This document shows, piece after piece, positions 60,284-64,000 of a DNA stretch of 64,000 nt. Origin of the DNA: Pseudomonas brassicacearum subsp. neoaurantiaca (GTDB lineage Bacteria; Pseudomonadota; Gammaproteobacteria; Pseudomonadales; Pseudomonadaceae); assembly GCF_013608025.1 (NCBI RefSeq), contig NZ_VDLV01000020.1, forward strand, positions 150,511 to 214,510, written 5' to 3'. The position numbers and the translations under genes were made by a program. A model generated the notes under the pieces. That model had not been told where the DNA came from. It did no database searches and was given only the letters and a program-made list of their open reading frames with translations. Each line of letters opens with the position of its first letter. Position 1 is the stretch's first letter.

Positions 60284-60312
60284 TGTGGCGAGGGAGCAAG
60301 GTCCCTCGCCAC
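60284..60312. repeat. Truncated family-B REP hairpin
   Basis: GTGGCGAGGGA and TCCCTCGCCAC arms stand only six bases apart, so only the outer ends of a REPIN remain, as if the middle was deleted. Confidence 0.75.
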
Positions 60313-60354
60313 AAAAGCCACATCGCGCCAGTGCGCCTCAGCCCCGCCCAAAGC

Positions 60355-60369
60355 TGACTGAAATGTAAT
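60355..60369 (+). promoter_or_regulatory. Candidate CopR (cop) box before copA
   Basis: TGACTGAAATGTAAT fits the copper-response consensus TGACA-N4-TGTNAT, as I recall it, at all but one position. It lies about 94 bp before ATG 60463. Confidence 0.5.
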
Positions 60370-60462
60370 CACTTGCCCGGCCGGCTTATGTCATCTTCTT
60401 TCCAAAGCGGCACCGGGCGTTGCCCCACGACCGCAGCGAATCGACTGACGGATTTTCATCGC

Positions 60463-62304
60463 ATGCAAACAAAAACTTCCCGGCGAACCTTCGTTAAAGG
60501 CTTGTCCGCCGGCGGCATTCTTGGGGGGCTTGGCCTATGGCGGGCGCCTGTCTGGGCCGTCACCGGCCCCGGCCAGCCCAATGTACTGACCGGCACCGAA
60601 TTCGATCTGTTCATTGGCGAAAGCCCGGTCAACTTCACCGGCCATCCGCGCACCGCCCAGACGATCAACGGTGGCATCCCTGGCCCGCTGCTGCGCTGGC
60701 GCGAAGGCGACACCGTGACCCTGCGGGTGCGCAACCGCCTGCACGACACTACGTCTATCCACTGGCATGGCATCTTGCTGCCGGCCAACATGGACGGCGT
60801 GCCAGGGCTGAGCTTCAAGGGCATCGAACCCGGTGGCTTGTACGTCTATCAATTCAAGGTCCGACAAAACGGCACCTACTGGTACCACAGCCACTCCGGT
60901 TTCCAGGAGCAGGCCGGCGTCTATGGGCCGCTGGTCATCGACGCCAAGGAGCCCGAACCCTTCCAGTACGAACGGGACTATGTGGTCATGCTCACCGACT
61001 GGACCGATGAAAACCCCACCGACATCATTCGCAAGCTCAAGAAACAATCGGACTATTACAACTACAACAAACGCACCGTCGGCGACTTCATCGATGACGT
61101 GGGCAAGAACGGCTGGGGCGCCACCGTGGCCGATCGCAAGATGTGGGCCGAGATGAAGATGAACCCCACTGATCTCGCCGACGTCAGCGGTGCCACCTAT
61201 ACCTATCTCATGAACGGCCAGGCGCCGGACATGAACTGGACCGGCCTGTTCAAGCCTGGCGAGCGCATTCGCCTACGCTTTATCAATGGCTCGTCCATGA
61301 CCTATTTCGACGTGCGCATCCCCGGCCTGAAAATGACCGTCGTGGCCTCCGATGGCCAGCACGTCAAGCCAGTGAGCGTCGACGAATTGCGCATCGCCGT
61401 GGCTGAAACCTACGACGTCATCGTCGAGCCGACGCAAGAGGCCTACACCTTGTTCGCCCAGTCAATGGATCGCACCGGCTATGCCCGTGGCACCCTCGCC
61501 AGCCGGGCAGGATTGTCGGCGCCTGTTCCGCCCCTTGATCCACGCCCCTTGGTCACGATGGGCGACATGGGCATGGGTGGCATGGATCACGGCGGCATGG
61601 CTGGCATGGGCGAAATGAGCGGCATGGACCATGGCTCGATGCAGGGCATGGAGGGAATGGACCACAGCCAGATGCAGGGCATGGACGATAACGCCATGCA
61701 AGGCATGGATCACAGCCAGATGCAGGGCATGGACAACATGACCGGCATGGACCACAGCGCCATGCAAGGCATGGGTGGCATGCAGACCCATCCCGCCACA
61801 GAGAAGAACAACCCGCTGGTGGACATGCAGGCCATGAGCGTCAAGCCCAAGCTCGACGACCCGGGCATGGGCCTGCGCAACAACGGTCGCAAAGTGCTGA
61901 CCTACGCAGACCTGCGCAGCACCTTTGCCGATCCCGACGGGCGCGAGCCGGGGCGCACCATCGAGTTGCACCTGACCGGGCACATGGAGAAATTCGTCTG
62001 GTCGTTCAACGGCGTGAAGTTCAGTGATGCCGCGCCGTTGCTGCTCAAGTACGGCGAGCGCCTGCGCATCGTGCTCATCAACGACACCATGATGACCCAC
62101 CCCATCCACCTGCATGGCATGTGGAGCGACCTCGAAGACGAGAACGGCCAGTTCATGGTTCGCAAGCACACCATTGACGTACCACCGGGCGCCAAGCGCA
62201 GCTACCGGGTTACCGCCGATGCCCTCGGACGCTGGGCTTATCACTGCCACCTGCTCTTCCATATGGAAATGGGCATGTTCCGTGAAGTCCGGGTAGAGGA
62301 ATAA
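60463..62304 (+). CDS. copA: Periplasmic multicopper oxidase CopA
   Basis: 613 residues. A twin-arginine signal (RRTFVKG, residues 7-13) marks Tat export. Three cupredoxin domains follow, with copper ligands in HWHG (about 98), WYHSHSG (about 140), HPIHLHGMW (near 547) and [12 protein letters not shown] (near 591). A Met/His-rich insert at about 365-450 with DHSQMQGM repeats can bind extra Cu(I). It oxidises Cu(I) and sequesters copper in the periplasm. ATG 60463 gives the Tat start; the longer frame adds 30 unsupported residues. copB follows after 10 bp. Confidence 0.95.
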   Translation: MQTKTSRRTFVKGLSAGGILGGLGLWRAPVWAVTGPGQPNVLTGTEFDLFIGESPVNFTGHPRTAQTINGGIPGPLLRWREGDTVTLRVRNRLHDTTSIHWHGILLPANMDGVPGLSFKGIEPGGLYVYQFKVRQNGTYWYHSHSGFQEQAGVYGPLVIDAKEPEPFQYERDYVVMLTDWTDENPTDIIRKLKKQSDYYNYNKRTVGDFIDDVGKNGWGATVADRKMWAEMKMNPTDLADVSGATYTYLMNGQAPDMNWTGLFKPGERIRLRFINGSSMTYFDVRIPGLKMTVVASDGQHVKPVSVDELRIAVAETYDVIVEPTQEAYTLFAQSMDRTGYARGTLASRAGLSAPVPPLDPRPLVTMGDMGMGGMDHGGMAGMGEMSGMDHGSMQGMEGMDHSQMQGMDDNAMQGMDHSQMQGMDNMTGMDHSAMQGMGGMQTHPATEKNNPLVDMQAMSVKPKLDDPGMGLRNNGRKVLTYADLRSTFADPDGREPGRTIELHLTGHMEKFVWSFNGVKFSDAAPLLLKYGERLRIVLINDTMMTHPIHLHGMWSDLEDENGQFMVRKHTIDVPPGAKRSYRVTADALGRWAYHCHLLFHMEMGMFREVRVEE

Positions 62305-62314
62305 GGAGCCGACC

Positions 62315-63217
62315 ATGAGCATTATTTTTCAGTACCGTTCAGTGCCCTTGGCCATTCTTTTCCTCGGCAGCAGCCTTTCGGCCTGGGCCGCAAGCAATGA
62401 TATGCAAGGCATGGATCACAGCCAGATGCAGGGGATGGACCACAGCCAGATGCAAGGCATGGACTCGATGCAGAGCATGGATTCGATGGACGCCGCGCCG
62501 ACCAGCAGCCGCACACCCATTCCCGAACTCACTGCCGCCGACCGCGCTGCCGTTTATGAAGACCACAACGGCCATGCGGTGCATGACAGCGCCATCAATT
62601 CGTTTTTCCTGATCAACCAACTGGAATGGCTGGACGCCGATGACGGCAGTGCCCTGAGCTGGGACGCCTCTGGCTGGATCGGCGGCGACATCGATCGTTT
62701 GTGGCTGCGCTCCGAAGGCGAACGCACCAACGGCAAGACCGAAGAGGCCGAACTCCAGGCCTTGTGGGGCCATGCCATCAGCCCTTGGTGGGATGTGGTG
62801 GCTGGCGTGCGCCAGGACTTCAAGCCCGGTGACCCGCAGACTTGGGCGGCGCTCGGCGTTCAAGGCATGGCGTTATACAACTTCGAAGCCCAGGCCACCG
62901 CCTACATCGGCGAGGGCGGCCAGAGTGCGGCGCGCCTGGAAGGCGACTACGACATCCTGCTGACCAATCGCCTGATCCTGCAACCGACCGCCGAAGCCAA
63001 CTTCTACGGCAAGAACGACCCCGACCGCGGCGTCGGCTCGGGCCTGTCGGACACTGAAGTCGGCCTGCGGCTGCGTTACGAGATCCGCCGTGAGTTCGCC
63101 CCCTACGTCGGCGTCACCTGGAACCGCGTCTACGGCAACACTGCCGATTATGCCCGGGAAGAAGGCGAAGACCGCAGCGAGGCACGCCTGGTACTCGGCG
63201 TGCACCTGTGGTTCTGA
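62315..63217 (+). CDS. copB: Outer-membrane copper resistance protein CopB
   Basis: 300 residues: signal peptide ([14 protein letters not shown]), a short Met-rich stretch (residues 29-60) with MDHSQMQGM repeats like those of CopA, and a beta-barrel domain ([40 protein letters not shown]; terminal LVLGVHLWF with the typical C-terminal Phe). It is thought to bind copper at the outer membrane. AAGGAG precedes ATG 62315. The Met-rich part is near-identical at DNA level to part of copA. Confidence 0.93.
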   Translation: MSIIFQYRSVPLAILFLGSSLSAWAASNDMQGMDHSQMQGMDHSQMQGMDSMQSMDSMDAAPTSSRTPIPELTAADRAAVYEDHNGHAVHDSAINSFFLINQLEWLDADDGSALSWDASGWIGGDIDRLWLRSEGERTNGKTEEAELQALWGHAISPWWDVVAGVRQDFKPGDPQTWAALGVQGMALYNFEAQATAYIGEGGQSAARLEGDYDILLTNRLILQPTAEANFYGKNDPDRGVGSGLSDTEVGLRLRYEIRREFAPYVGVTWNRVYGNTADYAREEGEDRSEARLVLGVHLWF

Positions 63218-63273
63218 CGGCGTCATCCTATTTTTAAAAAAACCTAGAAAACCTGTGTTGTAGGAGTCCTTGC

Positions 63274-63660
63274 ATGTCACTCATCAAAAACGCTGTCATT
63301 GCCGCCGCGCTGTCCACCGGCCTGTTGGCCAGTGGCTTGGCCCAGGCCCACCCTAAACTGCTGTCCTCGACCCCGGCCGAAGGCGCAGAGGGGACGGCGC
63401 CGACAAAGATCGAGCTGCATTTTTCCGAAAACCTGATGACCAAGTTTTCCGGAGCCAAGCTGATGATGACCGAGATGCCCGGCATGTCGGCGCACTCACC
63501 GATGCCCATGCCGGCCAAGGTGTCCGGTAGCGACGATCCGAAAACCATGGTCATCGTTCCGAACGCACCTCTCTCCGCTGGTACTTATCAAGTCCAGTGG
63601 CGCGCGGTGTCATCCGACACTCACCCGATCACCGGCAACGTCACGTTCAAGGTGAAGTGA
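63274..63660 (+). CDS. copC: Periplasmic copper-binding protein CopC
   Basis: 128 residues: signal peptide ending LAQA, then the mature start HPKLLSSTPAEGAEG with the N-terminal His Cu(II) ligand, a Met-rich Cu(I) site in MPGMSAHSPMPMPAKV, and the second His region SSDTHPITGNVTF. It carries copper in the periplasm and pairs with CopD. It lies 56 bp after copB; copD begins 3 bp after its stop. Confidence 0.95.
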   Translation: MSLIKNAVIAAALSTGLLASGLAQAHPKLLSSTPAEGAEGTAPTKIELHFSENLMTKFSGAKLMMTEMPGMSAHSPMPMPAKVSGSDDPKTMVIVPNAPLSAGTYQVQWRAVSSDTHPITGNVTFKVK

Positions 63661-63663
63661 CTC

Positions 63664-64000
63664 GTGAGCGACTCGATCAATATTGCGTTGCGCTTTGCCC
63701 TGTATGTGGACCTGATGTTGCTGTTCGGCCTGGCCGCCTTTGGCCTCTATAGCCTGCGAGGACAGGAGCGGGTATCGGGCGCAGTGTTGCCTTTCGTGTC
63801 GCTGTCGGCGATCGCAGTTGTGCTTGGCGGCCTGCTCTCCCTGGCCGCGATGGCGTGCATGGCTTGGGCCATGAGCGGCGTCGCGGATTGGACCGAGCTG
63901 TGGCCGCACATTGAGATGATGGTGTTTGAGACGGATGTCGGCTGGGCCTGGACGCTGCGCATGGCGGCGCTGCTGCTGGCCGGTTTCGCCGTAATGTTCA
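63664..64000 (+). CDS. copD: Copper transport membrane protein CopD, N-terminal part (cut by window end)
   Basis: Begins with GTG 63664 ([19 protein letters not shown]) and stays open to the window end, about 112 residues of a protein usually near 300. Several hydrophobic segments are seen ([56 protein letters not shown]) together with histidine and methionine residues (WPHIEMM). CopD is an inner-membrane protein thought to take copper from CopC. The rest of the operon, probably with copRS, lies outside. Confidence 0.88.
   Translation, partial: MSDSINIALRFALYVDLMLLFGLAAFGLYSLRGQERVSGAVLPFVSLSAIAVVLGGLLSLAAMACMAWAMSGVADWTELWPHIEMMVFETDVGWAWTLRMAALLLAGFAVMF

Larger units (their letters stand above)
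60091..60462. other. Divergent nadA-copA region
   Basis: 372 bp without a gene. It holds a short truncated family-B repeat (60284-60312) and the candidate CopR box (60355-60369). I see nothing else. Confidence 0.6.

Overview
The window is chromosomal DNA from a Pseudomonas, most likely the P. fluorescens group. Most of the gene order is core Pseudomonas (argG-motY-pyrC-rnt-peroxiredoxin-bfd-bfrB-grxD, glpFKRD, colR-colS with its target operon, a gcsR-gcv region). About sixteen copies of the short inverted REP pairs (REPINs) typical of this group lie between genes. I saw no phage, integrase, IS element, CRISPR array, rRNA or tRNA. Names of proteins, synteny with other species and regulator consensus sequences are from memory; no search was run.

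Layout. 1-5750: end of an RND pump; a leftward operon of a methyltransferase, a WapQ/InaA-type LPS kinase and a small exported protein; colS-colR; and a PAP2 phosphatase. Two near-identical candidate ColR boxes lie in front of the operon and the phosphatase, so this looks like an envelope-maintenance module. 5942-14003: groES-groEL, an FxsA-like protein, a HugZ-like protein, an SDR, the Fe-S carrier Mrp and metG. 14131-18736: an Rnf-like cluster rnfA-B-D-G-E, then nth and a PA3496-family gene. No rnfC is present, and most of the cysteines expected in RnfA/RnfE are replaced. 18791-20232: a BvgA/EvgA-like response regulator and a small membrane protein in AT-richer DNA. 20296-27107: argG, motY, pyrC, rnt, peroxiredoxin, bfd, bfrB, grxD. 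27207-33741: molybdopterin oxidoreductase, a small unknown gene, argF with an overlapping ABC ATPase gene, a PhzF-like protein and ybaK.

34052-46623: glycerol uptake and catabolism (glpF, glpK, glpR, glpD), then acidic amino acid uptake aatJQMP with its two-component system aauS-aauR and a sigma-54 promoter at aatJ, then glpM. 46801-49553: a LysR regulator divergent from an MBL-fold protein and an NmrA-like reductase. 49754-57661: gcsR (TyrR-like sigma-54 activator) and gcvH-gcvP-sdaA-gcvT, with a sigma-54 promoter and tandem palindromes in front of gcvH. 58055-60090: cold-shock protein, RDD protein, nadA. 60463-end: copA-copB-copC-copD (copD cut by the window edge), with a candidate CopR box.

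The most unusual content is the reduced Rnf cluster. Other points of note are the paired ColR boxes, the GcsR operator array, a REPIN nested inside another REPIN, near-identical Met-rich repeat DNA in copA and copB, and an MBL-fold protein that lacks the normal metal-binding motif.
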